A stretch of 64,000 nucleotides of DNA, from the NCBI RefSeq assembly GCF_006829085.1, contig NZ_BJTC01000010.1, positions 186,001 to 250,000 on the forward strand. The letters run 5' to 3'. Shown here piece by piece: positions 50,814 to 59,298 of the stretch; positions within the stretch are counted from its first letter, which is position 1; every line of letters starts with the position of its first letter. The DNA comes from Chryseobacterium sp. ON_d1. GTDB taxonomy: Bacteria > Bacteroidota > Bacteroidia > Flavobacteriales > Weeksellaceae. Both the position numbers and the translations under genes were made by a program. The notes under the pieces are model-generated. The model was not told where the DNA came from. It made no database searches and saw only the letters and a list, made by a program, of their open reading frames with translations.

Positions 50814-53345
50814 ATGATGTTAAACAATAACTCCCAAAAACACTATCTTTTATTTTTTTTGCTGATTCTCACCGGTTCCTTATGTGCTCAGAACAAAGCC
50901 AGCGGTAAGGTGGTTGATGAAAAAAACAACAAAGAACTCAATAAAGTTGATATTTTTGTCAACAACAGCAAAACTCCTACCCTGACGACAACTTCAGGTA
51001 GTTTCATTATTCAGTCAGACAGCATTATTCATCAGTTAAAATTTTCCAGAAAAAATTACACCACAGAAACACTTGATATTACTCCTGAAAATGCTGAAAA
51101 TATTTTCGTGCAGCTTTCTCAGGCTAAAGTAAGTGATATTCAGGAGATTGTACTCCAAAGTGGTAAACCCAAATACAAAAATAAAAAAGAAAATCCGGCT
51201 TATGCCATTATGCAGAAAGTCTGGGCACATAAAAGAAATAACGGACTGGAAAAATTCGATACCTATTCTTACAAAGAATACGAGAAAACACAGTTTGATC
51301 TTAACAATCTGGACAGTGCATTCATGAAGAAAAAGATTTTCAATAAACTGGATTTCATTTTCGACTACGCTGATTCTACAGCAAGCGGAAGATTGGGACT
51401 TCCTATTTTCCTGAATGAGGCCGTTTATGAAAATTATGGGAAAAACAGACCCGACAAAGACAGTAAAAGAACTTTAGTTGCTCAGAAAACTTCAGGTTTC
51501 CAGGACAATCAGGTGATTACAGTCTCCGCTAAGAACCTGTACCGTGATATTAATATTTATGACAATACTCTGAATTATTTCGATATAGGATTCCAGAGTC
51601 CTGTTGGAACAGATGGCTTCAATACCTATGACTACAGTCTTATGGATACTATTACGATCCGGGGAGAAAAGGCATTCCAGATAAGGTATCAGCCTAAAAG
51701 AAAAGACATTCTTGCTTTTCAGGGAAATCTTTACATAGACACGGATACTTATGCCGTTTTAGGAGCAACATTAAAGTCTACACAGAAAATCAATGTGAAT
51801 TTCGTCAACAGCGTCTATACCCAGCTGGAATATGATAACCCTGATGAAACAACATTCCTTCCTAAAAAACTGGTTACGGAATTTGAAATGAGCCCTTTTT
51901 CAAAAAAGAAAGGATCTAAGAGCATTATAGCCAAAAGATCTGTAGACTATTCTGATTACCAATTCAATAAACCTCTTGATCCTAAAGTATTCAAGCGTAC
52001 CGAAGAAGAATACGAAGACAATTTCACCAATAAAGATGAAGCTTACTGGACCAAAGCCAGACCTGACACTTTATCTAAAGCAGAACAGGGAGTCTATAAC
52101 ATGTTGGATAAGCTTCAGCAGACCCCGAAATTCAACCGAATGGTAAAACTGTTTGAAACACTTGGTTCACGTTATTATAATGCCTTCAAAGGGATTGACA
52201 TTGGCCCTATTTTTTCAATTTACGGAAGAAATGAGGTAGAAGGTGACAGAATAAGGCTGGGAGCCAGAACCTATTTCGGATTGAATGATACCTGGAGAGC
52301 CCAGTTTTATACAGCCTACGGTTTCAAAGACCAGCAGTTTAAATATGGGGTAGAGGCACGATATATGTTTAATAAGCTCAACCGTTTTATGATTGGGGCA
52401 GGAACCAGCAGAGATATTGTTCAGCTTGGAGGACAGCTTACATCCGGAGATGGTGTTACCCCGCAATCTTCATCTACCAGTACCTTTTTTGCGAGAGGAG
52501 AAAACATTTCTTTAAGCTCTGTAAACAAAACAAGTGTGTTTGCAGCTATTGAGCCCTGGAAAAATTTTCAGATAAGAGTAGATGGAGTGATGCAGAGCAT
52601 TAAGTCTGCCATTCCGGAGAAATTCAATCTGATGTATTATAAAGATGGCCAGCTAAGAAAAACAGTTAACGATTCACATGTTACCATCAGTTTGATTGCA
52701 AAACCCGGTGCAAAGTTTTCACAGACCGGAATTGACCGCTATCAGGCCAGAAACCTTGCACCAACCATTGTTTTAAGATACACCAGAGGTATTGAAGGAT
52801 TATTCAATGCTGACTTTAATTACGACAAACTTCAATTCATGCTTTATAAGCCTTTTTTGATTGGAAGTATGGGAAAATTAGTTGTTAATTTTGAAGCCGG
52901 AAAGAACTTCAGTACTGTTCCTTTGGCATTACAGAATATCATTCCAGCCAATCTTTCTTATGGTTTGGTACCGAATACATTCTCTCAGCTTAATTATTAT
53001 GAGTTTGTTACGGATGCTTATACAACACTTCAACTGGAGCACCACTTTAATGGTAAAATCCTTTCTTATATTCCTTTGATTAAAAAACTGAAGCTTAGAG
53101 AAGTTGCTTTTATCCGGGGAGCTTATGGAACTTTAAGTGATGATTCCAAAGCTATCAATGTAGAAGGGTTTAAATATTCTGCACCTAGCGAGCATATTTA
53201 TTATGAATACGGATTCGGAATTGAAAATATAGGGATCGGAAACCTTAGAATTTTCAGAGTAGATTTCAACTGGAGAGGAAACTATCTTGACAGACCGGAT
53301 ATTTCAAAATTCGGTGTTAAAGCAGGTTTCCAGGTAGGATTCTAA
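50814..53345 (+). CDS. DUF5686 outer-membrane protein with carboxypeptidase-like regulatory domain
   Basis: About 843 aa. Signal peptide ending near TGSLCAQ, then a carboxypeptidase-D-type regulatory beta-sandwich at about 27-110 (ASGKVVDEKNNKELNKVDIFV, TTSGSFIIQ, KLKFSRKNY-like strand), then the DUF5686 region (NPAYAIMQKVWAHKRNNG, YSYKEYEKTQFDLNN) and a C-terminal barrel (YRLGARTYFGLNDTW-like strands to the final DISKFGVKAGFQVGF, aromatic end). The frame is open from an ATG at 50778; the ATG pair at 50814/50817 gives the better signal peptide. These proteins sit in the outer membrane of Bacteroidetes; the function is not known. A 17-bp terminator follows. Confidence 0.87.
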   Translation: MMLNNNSQKHYLLFFLLILTGSLCAQNKASGKVVDEKNNKELNKVDIFVNNSKTPTLTTTSGSFIIQSDSIIHQLKFSRKNYTTETLDITPENAENIFVQLSQAKVSDIQEIVLQSGKPKYKNKKENPAYAIMQKVWAHKRNNGLEKFDTYSYKEYEKTQFDLNNLDSAFMKKKIFNKLDFIFDYADSTASGRLGLPIFLNEAVYENYGKNRPDKDSKRTLVAQKTSGFQDNQVITVSAKNLYRDINIYDNTLNYFDIGFQSPVGTDGFNTYDYSLMDTITIRGEKAFQIRYQPKRKDILAFQGNLYIDTDTYAVLGATLKSTQKINVNFVNSVYTQLEYDNPDETTFLPKKLVTEFEMSPFSKKKGSKSIIAKRSVDYSDYQFNKPLDPKVFKRTEEEYEDNFTNKDEAYWTKARPDTLSKAEQGVYNMLDKLQQTPKFNRMVKLFETLGSRYYNAFKGIDIGPIFSIYGRNEVEGDRIRLGARTYFGLNDTWRAQFYTAYGFKDQQFKYGVEARYMFNKLNRFMIGAGTSRDIVQLGGQLTSGDGVTPQSSSTSTFFARGENISLSSVNKTSVFAAIEPWKNFQIRVDGVMQSIKSAIPEKFNLMYYKDGQLRKTVNDSHVTISLIAKPGAKFSQTGIDRYQARNLAPTIVLRYTRGIEGLFNADFNYDKLQFMLYKPFLIGSMGKLVVNFEAGKNFSTVPLALQNIIPANLSYGLVPNTFSQLNYYEFVTDAYTTLQLEHHFNGKILSYIPLIKKLKLREVAFIRGAYGTLSDDSKAINVEGFKYSAPSEHIYYEYGFGIENIGIGNLRIFRVDFNWRGNYLDRPDISKFGVKAGFQVGF

Positions 53346-53363
53346 AATAAATATATTATAAAT

Positions 53364-53400
53364 AAAGTTTCGGCGGCTTCTTTGAAGCCGCCGAAACTTT
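53364..53400. terminator. Bidirectional terminator with 17-bp stem
   Basis: AAAGTTTCGGCGGCTTC / GAAGCCGCCGAAACTTT with loop TTT, between the DUF5686 gene and the convergent first peptide gene. Confidence 0.9.
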
Positions 53401-53424
53401 ATTTAACTTTATTATAAGCCGGGA

Positions 53425-53589
53425 TTAAAAGCACTCACAACCCTCTACGTCAAGCAAACAACGCATTTTCTGCTCCTTTGTAAGTCCACACCATACACTA
53501 CATGATGTAATAGGTTTTGCTGGGCACCATACTTCACCTCCGTTAATACTTTTCAGATCTTTTTTTGTTAATTTTTTTAAATTTTTCAT
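53425..53589 (-). CDS. GG-leader Cys-rich peptide (bacteriocin-like), copy 1
   Basis: 54 aa. The leader MKNLKKLTKKDLKSINGG (18 residues) ends in a double-glycine cleavage site; the mature part would be 36 residues with six cysteines (C4, C12, C16, C26, C33, C35 of the mature peptide) and two Trp. Leader of this type is used by C39-peptidase ABC exporters. A second gene 200 bp upstream on the same strand encodes a paralogue with nearly the same Cys spacing. No exporter, modification enzyme or immunity gene is adjacent. Flavobacterial peptides of this class are usually labelled bacteriocin-like; activity is unknown. Too short for standard gene callers, but the conserved leader makes it credible. 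Confidence 0.85.
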   Translation of the reverse strand: MKNLKKLTKKDLKSINGGEVWCPAKPITSCSVWCGLTKEQKMRCLLDVEGCECF

Positions 53590-53724
53590 GATTATTTAGT
53601 TTTATTTGCCGCCTACTCTCTTTGCTTTTCGGCTTCCGCATAATTGTTTTTATCTGAAGCCGGATAAATATATCAATATTTCACAACCAAGAGATATTAT
53701 TTAACTTTTTTTAATATTTAAAAA

Positions 53725-53751
53725 AGCTGAACACTATTTACAGGTTCAGCT
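53725..53751 (-). terminator. Terminator of peptide gene copy 2
   Basis: Stem AGCTGAAC / GTTCAGCT with an 11-base loop, followed by six T on the minus strand, 39 bp after the stop at 53790. The rest of 53590-53789 contains no gene; the copy 1 promoter must lie there, with TATATTTA near 53670 as a weak -7 candidate. Confidence 0.75.
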
Positions 53752-53789
53752 CTACTGTTATCTTAATGAAGCAGACTATCCATAAAATC

Positions 53790-53957
53790 CTAGTCAAAAC
53801 ATTCTGTACATGGCTGCGACAATATACAGTGTGATTTTTGCCATGGCGACCAGCTGCACCATTCTTCACACGACTGAAACATTGAAGGACAATATGCAGC
53901 AACTCCACCTGTAATTCCTTTTAATTTCTTCTTTGTTAATTTTCTTACATTTTTCAT
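53790..53957 (-). CDS. GG-leader Cys-rich peptide (bacteriocin-like), copy 2
   Basis: 55 aa. Leader MKNVRKLTKKKLKGITGG, 18 residues, matches copy 1 at 12 or more positions and ends in GG. The predicted 37-residue mature peptide has cysteines at 5, 12, 16, 26, 32 and 35, so four of six coincide with copy 1 and the rest are shifted by one residue; a W-C and a C-x-C/C-xx-C end are shared. The frame is open to an ATG at 54017, but leader conservation fixes the start at 53957. It has its own promoter element and terminator. Six cysteines suggest three disulfides or thioether links (inference). Confidence 0.85.
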   Translation of the reverse strand: MKNVRKLTKKKLKGITGGVAAYCPSMFQSCEEWCSWSPWQKSHCILSQPCTECFD

Positions 53958-54034
53958 AGATATTTTGTTTTTAATTGTTGGTTCATTCTGTCCACTCTGA
54001 GTCATTGTAACTGACATACAAAATGGACCGTTAA

Positions 54035-54042
54035 CAAATATA
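54035..54042 (-). promoter_or_regulatory. Candidate -7 element for peptide gene copy 2
   Basis: Minus-strand TATATTTG, 77 bp before the start at 53957, leaving a leader RNA of about 70 nt. Confidence 0.45.
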
Positions 54043-54102
54043 AAAATATTTCACTAATAACTGAATACATAAAAATGGCCACTTTTAATTTATGTGCATA
54101 AA

Positions 54103-54133
54103 AAAACCTCAGTAAAGAACTTACTGAGGTTTT
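54103..54133 (-). terminator. Terminator of the rplU-rpmA operon
   Basis: Perfect 13-bp stem AAAACCTCAGTAA / TTACTGAGGTTTT with loop AGAAC and a T-run on the minus strand. Confidence 0.9.
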
Positions 54134-54155
54134 AATTTTATAAAACGCTTAACAA

Positions 54156-54413
54156 TTATGCGTTTGGCTCTACAGATACGAAAGATCTGTTATTTGCTTT
54201 CTTTCTGAAAACTACTTTACCATCTACTAGTGCAAACAAAGTGTGATCTTTACCGATTCCCACGTTATCACCTGGGTGGTGTTGAGTACCTCTTTGTCTA
54301 ACAATAATATTTCCGGCAATAGCTTCTTGTCCTCCGAAAATCTTCACACCTAATCTTTTAGAGTGAGACTCTCTACCGTTCTTGGAACTACCGACTCCTT
54401 TCTTGTGTGCCAT
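54156..54413 (-). CDS. rpmA: 50S ribosomal protein L27
   Basis: 85-aa large-subunit protein located near the peptidyl-transferase centre. Begins MAHKKGVGSSKNGRESHSKR, then GVKIFGGQEAIAGNIIVRQRGT and HPGDNVGIGKDHTLFALVDG, the classic L27 signature. No N-terminal cleavable extension of the Firmicutes type. Follows rplU by 12 bp as in most bacteria. Confidence 0.98.
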   Translation of the reverse strand: MAHKKGVGSSKNGRESHSKRLGVKIFGGQEAIAGNIIVRQRGTQHHPGDNVGIGKDHTLFALVDGKVVFRKKANNRSFVSVEPNA

Positions 54414-54425
54414 TTTATTACTGGA

Positions 54426-55004
54426 TTATTTATTAAGTGCTTTAAATTGATCAATGTTCTTAATGATAGCAGCATCTACTTCTTCATGAGTAAGAACATT
54501 CTTTTCTAATTCAACTTTAACTGCTTTACCTAGAGTAATTAAAGTTTCTCTGTTCTCTTTTGACTGAGACAAGTTGTTTTTCTTTAAGTGATAGTTCAGC
54601 TCGTGATCTTCACTAAAGTTAACAGTTGCGTTGTCAGAAAGAACTTCACCTTTCACAGTTTCTTTTTTAGCAGAAGCTTTTTTAGCTCCTCCTTCAAAAC
54701 CTGTAATACCAGTGATTACGATTTGAGTTAAAGATTGTCTGTGACCGTTTTTCACTTTGTAACCTTTTCTTCTTTTCTTTTTGAAAATGATTACTTTATC
54801 AGCTTTAACGTGGTCAAGGATCTCTGCTTCAACAGTGATTCCGTTTACAGCTGGGGCGCCTACAGTGATTGCACCGTTTACAGTAAGAAGAACTTTATCG
54901 AAAGAAACTTTTCCTCCTTTATCTCCTTTTAAACGGTTTACAAACAACTTCTGGTCTTGCTCAACTTTGTATTGAAGCCCTGCTATTTCTACAATTGCAA
55001 ACAT
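54426..55004 (-). CDS. rplU: 50S ribosomal protein L21 with C-terminal extension
   Basis: 192 aa, while most L21 proteins are about 103. Residues 1-105 are ordinary L21 (MFAIVEIAGLQYKVEQDQ, VLLTVNGAITVGAP, IIFKKKRRKGYKVKNGHRQ, ITQIVITGI-type end). The remaining ~85 residues begin with a Lys/Ala-rich linker (KKASAKKETVKGE) and continue as a charged helical tail (NRETLITLGKAVKVELEKNV, AAIIKNIDQFKALNK), an extension type found in Flavobacteriia. First gene of the rplU-rpmA operon. Confidence 0.96.
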   Translation of the reverse strand: MFAIVEIAGLQYKVEQDQKLFVNRLKGDKGGKVSFDKVLLTVNGAITVGAPAVNGITVEAEILDHVKADKVIIFKKKRRKGYKVKNGHRQSLTQIVITGITGFEGGAKKASAKKETVKGEVLSDNATVNFSEDHELNYHLKKNNLSQSKENRETLITLGKAVKVELEKNVLTHEEVDAAIIKNIDQFKALNK

Positions 55005-55034
55005 TGTTTATAAATTTTTAGTTATTTCGAGGTG

Positions 55035-55042
55035 CAAATATA
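55035..55042 (-). promoter_or_regulatory. Candidate -7 element of rplU-rpmA
   Basis: Minus-strand TATATTTG, 30 bp before the rplU ATG. TTG occurs 23 bp further upstream, longer than the usual spacing. Confidence 0.5.
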
Positions 55043-55188
55043 CATATAAATTTCTAAATAGCTTACAATCAAAGCAATGTTTTTTTAATTAAAATCCTAT
55101 TCACTATGTTTTGAATAATTTTTTACAATAAAGTACTCACAATTAAGAGATAATTTCATACCTTCGTTTTACCAAATTGAATTTATAT

Positions 55189-56076
55189 ATGAAAAGAAAC
55201 TTTAATCTCTGCTTACTAGCAGGCGCCATCGCTGTAACTTCATTGACAGCATGTAGTGATGACCAAATGGACAACAATGTTCAACCTCAGCAGGAAGCAC
55301 TCAGTGCAAAAATTGACCAACCCGGAGATCTGGAAAAAATCTGCTATTATGTAGATAATAACTGGAGCTCCAGTTCTGTTTTAGTGACAGGCCTGCAAAA
55401 CTCAACTGACACCAATTTTATGAACGCTCAGATGACTAAAATTGCGAGTTTATGGGGAAGAAGCAATCCCACTCTGCGTTTTGTGAACGACCCGTCCAAT
55501 TTCAATTCAACGTACAATGCTATTTCCTATTCTACAGGAAAAATCTACTACGGATACGCCATCTATTATGACGCAAAATCAAAAGGAGGCGATATCGTAA
55601 ACGCCATGATTCTTGCTCATGAGTATGGACATCAACTGCAATACATCTTTGGTCTTCCTTCAGTAAGCGAAAATACTGCCAGACCTAATGAGCTTGAAGC
55701 TGATGGTTTTGCTGGTTACTACCTGAGAAGACCCAATGGATACAACAAAACCAATTTCTCTGAAATTGCTGCTGCATACGAATTTGCACAGAGCATTGGC
55801 GATTACCAAACCACCAGCCCCGGACACCATGGAACTCCTGCACAAAGGAGATCAGCCGTACGTTTAGGATTTCTTTTAGGACAGTACGATCTTAATGCAT
55901 CCAATTTTGATTACAACTTCTTCTATTATTATCAGGGAGTTTTAAACGGTACATATAAGATGGCTAAAAACACAGTAAACCCTGAAATTGATGCTTACAT
56001 GAGTCAATACATTGATGAGCTGAGAAAAATTCAATCCGGAGAAATTTCTGCAGAAGAATTTAAACATCTTCAATAA
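55189..56076 (+). CDS. Putative zinc metallopeptidase lipoprotein
   Basis: 295 aa. Signal peptide with lipobox VTSLTAC (Cys about 22). The zinc motif HEYGHQLQ is at about 144-151, and a downstream Glu ligand is in NELEADGFAGYYLRR, as in the neutral-metallopeptidase (YpfJ-like) group; PGHHGTPAQRRSAVRLGFL is a further conserved block. The start is the ATG at 55189, not the in-frame TTG four codons before. Probably anchored to the outer membrane facing the periplasm or the outside. Monocistronic with its own terminator. Confidence 0.8.
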   Translation: MKRNFNLCLLAGAIAVTSLTACSDDQMDNNVQPQQEALSAKIDQPGDLEKICYYVDNNWSSSSVLVTGLQNSTDTNFMNAQMTKIASLWGRSNPTLRFVNDPSNFNSTYNAISYSTGKIYYGYAIYYDAKSKGGDIVNAMILAHEYGHQLQYIFGLPSVSENTARPNELEADGFAGYYLRRPNGYNKTNFSEIAAAYEFAQSIGDYQTTSPGHHGTPAQRRSAVRLGFLLGQYDLNASNFDYNFFYYYQGVLNGTYKMAKNTVNPEIDAYMSQYIDELRKIQSGEISAEEFKHLQ

Positions 56077-56106
56077 ACGAGAACATTCATTTTTAGCATA
56101 TTTAAG

Positions 56107-56137
56107 AAAGGAGGCGGACAGTATGTTCCGCCCCTTT
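56107..56137 (+). terminator. Terminator of the metallopeptidase gene
   Basis: AAAGG(a)GGCGGA / TCCGCCCCTTT stem with one bulged A, followed by T residues. Confidence 0.75.
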
Positions 56138-56182
56138 TTGTTTTAAAAAAATCTTTTATGTTTTAAACATTCAATTTGTTTG

Positions 56183-56190
56183 TATTTTTG
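56183..56190 (+). promoter_or_regulatory. Candidate -7 element of the acyltransferase gene
   Basis: TATTTTTG, 19 bp before the ATG at 56210. Confidence 0.45.
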
Positions 56191-56209
56191 AACTTCCAAG
56201 CAATCTATA

Positions 56210-57301
56210 ATGAACAGAGATCTCTATATTGATTTCGCCAAAGGACTGGCTACACTCTCCATCATATTTATCCATACCGCTTTCTGGTCCGGACAGTTTT
56301 ATATTCCTGCAGACATAAGGGTTTATTCCCTTGTTTTCGATGTAGCTCTTTTCTATGCACTCAGCGGCATTACTTCCGGAGCCAATATCGAAAAAACACT
56401 GTACCGTCTCCTGAAGCTACAGATTACCTATATGATATTTGTAACTTTTCTGTTCTTTTTAGATTACTTCTTTAAAGTTTTCGGATTGAGTTTCTTTTCT
56501 ATGGAATGGCTCCAGGATTTTTACTCTACATTTGGCTCCAAATATTCCACCACAAGCATTTCGGCATATCCTCAATGGGAAAATCTGGGAAACTGGTATC
56601 TTCATCAATACACCAATGCTGATACTTTTCCGGTAGTAATGGGAAGCTTCTGGTACCTTAAAGTTTACTTTATTCTAACTGTTTTCGGAGTATTAATCTT
56701 AAGATTTTTTCCAAAACACATCAATTGGTTCATCGGACTTTGCATTGTGTTAACCTTATTATTCAATATATTCCCGGAATATTATCCAACGGGACAGGTG
56801 GGATACGTTGCATTTTATCTTGCCGTATTTTTAACAGGAAACAGAATGCGCGGAAAAAAGATTCCGGTCAGGGTAATCCCGGTATTGTATACAGTTGTTG
56901 GAGCTGCCCTTGCATGGATGTTCTGGTATTATGGAGAAGACGTTTTCTATAAAATCAATAAAAATAAATTCCCGCCAAAAATCCCTTATATCATCTGGAC
57001 ATTATTCTCTCTGGTGACATTATTTGTTCTGTATAACCGGCTGAAGATCACAAAAGAAAATATCATTACCTATATCGGGAAGAATGCCATTTTCTTTTAT
57101 TTTGCACAGGGGATAAGTTCTTCATTGGTTTATTTCCTGGTAGTCCCGTTAAAAGAAAACATGCCCTGGTGGATTTTAATGATCATTGTTTATGGTATTA
57201 ATATCATTTTAGCATTCATCATTTCAGCAGGACTGAAAAAAGTGGATGAAGCAGGATGCGGTCTTTTAGAATACTTCAGGAAAAACACAGCCAATGAATA
57301 A
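56210..57301 (+). CDS. Acyltransferase-3-family membrane protein
   Basis: 363 aa with about ten transmembrane helices. The N-terminal RDLYIDFAKGLATLSIIFIHTAFW is the family hallmark, with the presumed catalytic His at about 23; ALFYALSGIT and SFWYLKVYF follow the same family pattern. Such proteins transfer acyl groups to cell-surface glycans or other small molecules at the inner membrane. The acceptor is unknown, and the neighbours (metallopeptidase, porin) give no hint. Confidence 0.82.
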   Translation: MNRDLYIDFAKGLATLSIIFIHTAFWSGQFYIPADIRVYSLVFDVALFYALSGITSGANIEKTLYRLLKLQITYMIFVTFLFFLDYFFKVFGLSFFSMEWLQDFYSTFGSKYSTTSISAYPQWENLGNWYLHQYTNADTFPVVMGSFWYLKVYFILTVFGVLILRFFPKHINWFIGLCIVLTLLFNIFPEYYPTGQVGYVAFYLAVFLTGNRMRGKKIPVRVIPVLYTVVGAALAWMFWYYGEDVFYKINKNKFPPKIPYIIWTLFSLVTLFVLYNRLKITKENIITYIGKNAIFFYFAQGISSSLVYFLVVPLKENMPWWILMIIVYGINIILAFIISAGLKKVDEAGCGLLEYFRKNTANE

Positions 57302-57323
57302 TAAATGATAATAACAGCACCTT

Positions 57324-58517
57324 TTAAAGATCAATTTTTTTGCTGAAAGTTTTGGAGAAATCAATTCTCAACCCAAGAGTAAAAACACTTATTTCTCTTT
57401 CACCCAATGATGTTTTACCCATGGAAAATCTTTGTTCTGAATAAATCTGAACAAAATTAAAGGGATGATAAGAAACTCCAACAATACAATCATTCCTTTT
57501 AAAATCCGGATCCAGATGATACTGCCCAGGAATTATTCCTGTATTTTTTATATCAGGAACATATAAATTATATCCTGCAAGAATAGAAAATTTTTCAAGT
57601 TTATATTTTCCAAAAACCTCCAGCCCTTTAGCATTGAATACCATAATTGATTGGGATATTTCCATTCCTGGATTCTGATAAAAACTCTGGGAAAAATCTC
57701 CGTTTTTATGCAGAACAAAAAGAACACTCCAATCAAAAACTTTTCCAGTATACTTTGTTCCCAAAGAAAAATAAGTAGGCTGGCCGGTAATACCTATTGC
57801 TCTTCCATTCTCTATAAGGCGGTCACTCAGAAAAGCTCTGTTATAGGCTGCTCCGGCAAAAAAACCATCTGCAACCTCATATTGAACAGAGGCCCCAAAT
57901 CCATCAATAAAATGATCATTATTTCCCCCTCTGGCCTGGATTTGCCCTCCGATATACAGATTTCCAAAGCGGTTACGGTAAATAAGAGCCTGATCCGCAC
58001 GCCCCGTTCCTGTTTCTCCTCCATCAGTACCTCCAACAAACGTAGCAGATGCTCTTGCACCAAAAACATTAAACCGGTCAGTGTAAGAAGTGATATCCCG
58101 ATAAACACTCCATTGCTTCCCAATGGTAAGAGTCCCATATTTCCCCAGCTCAATTCCCAGATAGCCAAGCCTGTTACCAAAAACCTGTCTCGATTGTGAA
58201 GATTCCATCGTAACAAATCCACTGGAAAGGCTACCATCCACATTAAATGAGGTACTTCCACGAAACATATTTAACTGCACTTCACCTCCTGCAATAAATC
58301 CCAATGTCCCCTTTTTGATATTCAGTTCCATTCCAATTCTTGATGCATTTTCCTGAAGCTCCATTTTATGGTCATATACCGCCATATGACCACGAAGACT
58401 CGCATAAGGCCTTAGAGATATTTCAACAGAATCTTTTACATTTTGTCCATACACAGGCAGTTCTTTCACCATAAAAAGTAATGAAAAGAGCATTAGCAAA
58501 TAATATTGTCTAATCAT
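57324..58517 (-). CDS. Outer-membrane porin
   Basis: 397 aa. Signal peptide ending near VYGQ (about 25), then a beta-barrel with many alternating strands: YASLRGHMAVYDHKME, GTLGFIAGGEVQLNMF, LGYLGIELGKYGTLTIGKQW, NLYIGGQIQARGG, FFAGAAYNRAF, TYFSLGTKYTG, and the C-terminal RIDFSKTFSKKIDL. The segment GKYGTLTIGKQWSVYRDIT matches the general Gram-negative porin (Porin_4-like) pattern. It converges on the acyltransferase gene with a 22-bp gap. Selectivity cannot be read. Confidence 0.8.
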   Translation of the reverse strand: MIRQYYLLMLFSLLFMVKELPVYGQNVKDSVEISLRPYASLRGHMAVYDHKMELQENASRIGMELNIKKGTLGFIAGGEVQLNMFRGSTSFNVDGSLSSGFVTMESSQSRQVFGNRLGYLGIELGKYGTLTIGKQWSVYRDITSYTDRFNVFGARASATFVGGTDGGETGTGRADQALIYRNRFGNLYIGGQIQARGGNNDHFIDGFGASVQYEVADGFFAGAAYNRAFLSDRLIENGRAIGITGQPTYFSLGTKYTGKVFDWSVLFVLHKNGDFSQSFYQNPGMEISQSIMVFNAKGLEVFGKYKLEKFSILAGYNLYVPDIKNTGIIPGQYHLDPDFKRNDCIVGVSYHPFNFVQIYSEQRFSMGKTSLGEREISVFTLGLRIDFSKTFSKKIDL

Positions 58518-58695
58518 TGTGATTGAGTCATTAGTTTTGTTATTACCGTAAAATAGCAGGGAAATGATTAATTCATATTTACAATGCTACAAAAAACATA
58601 GCTCTGATTGTGCAAAATTCAATAGAAAACAAATTCTGTCACATCAGAAGCACTACATATGTCCAATTTGTTTAAATTTACAAAAATTTTACAAC

Positions 58696-59274
58696 ATGTT
58701 TAAGTTGAAACTACCTACCGATCCAAGGTGGGCAAATATTGCAGAAGGAAACATTGGAGAAATTTTAACAGATCATGCCTGGTGCGAGCAGAAAGCAGCA
58801 ACTAATGCTATCGGGCTGATCACGATGCTTCCTGAATATCCTGAGATTGTCACCGAACTTCTTGCCATTGCACAGGAAGAGCTTGATCATTTCAATCAGG
58901 TTCATGAGATCATTAAAAAGAGAGGTTTTACTTTTGGAAGAGCCAGAAAAGATGATTATGTGAATGAACTTGCCAAATTCATTGTTCAGGGAAGCAGAGA
59001 AGACCTCATCGTAGACAAAATGCTGTTTGCTGCAATGATTGAAGCCAGAAGCTGTGAAAGATTCAAAGTTCTTACTGAAAATATCAAAGATGAAGAGCTT
59101 AAAGTTTTCTACAGAGAACTTATGATTTCTGAAGCCAATCACTATACTACCTTCATCGGGTTTGCAAGACAGCTTGGAAATCCGGAAAAAGTGAACCAGC
59201 GATGGGAAGAGTGGCTGGAATATGAAGCTAATATTATTAAGTCCTACGGAAATAAAGAAACCATCCACGGTTAA
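58696..59274 (+). CDS. miaE: tRNA-(ms2io6A) hydroxylase
   Basis: 192-aa di-iron monooxygenase of the ferritin-like fold that hydroxylates ms2i6A37 in tRNA. Iron ligands occur in LAIAQEELDHFNQVH, MIEARSCERFKVL and MISEANHYTTFIGFAR. The frame is open further upstream from 58564, but the ATG at 58696 (MFKLKLPTDPRWANIAEGN) matches the family N-terminus. Its substrate is made by MiaB, encoded at 32 kb, so the complete ms2io6A pathway after MiaA is in this window. DUF502 follows 24 bp later, so co-transcription is possible. Confidence 0.93.
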   Translation: MFKLKLPTDPRWANIAEGNIGEILTDHAWCEQKAATNAIGLITMLPEYPEIVTELLAIAQEELDHFNQVHEIIKKRGFTFGRARKDDYVNELAKFIVQGSREDLIVDKMLFAAMIEARSCERFKVLTENIKDEELKVFYRELMISEANHYTTFIGFARQLGNPEKVNQRWEEWLEYEANIIKSYGNKETIHG

Positions 59275-59298
59275 CACAAACAGTAAAGAGTATATCCA

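Noticed and set aside
55189..56076. The zinc metallopeptidase as the maturation protease of the GG-leader peptides
   Set aside because: Separated by the rplU-rpmA operon on the opposite strand, and GG leaders are normally cut by C39 cysteine peptidases; no direct evidence.
57651..58199. 182-codon open frame opposite the porin gene
   Set aside because: Antisense shadow of a clear signal-peptide barrel gene; no recognisable protein features.
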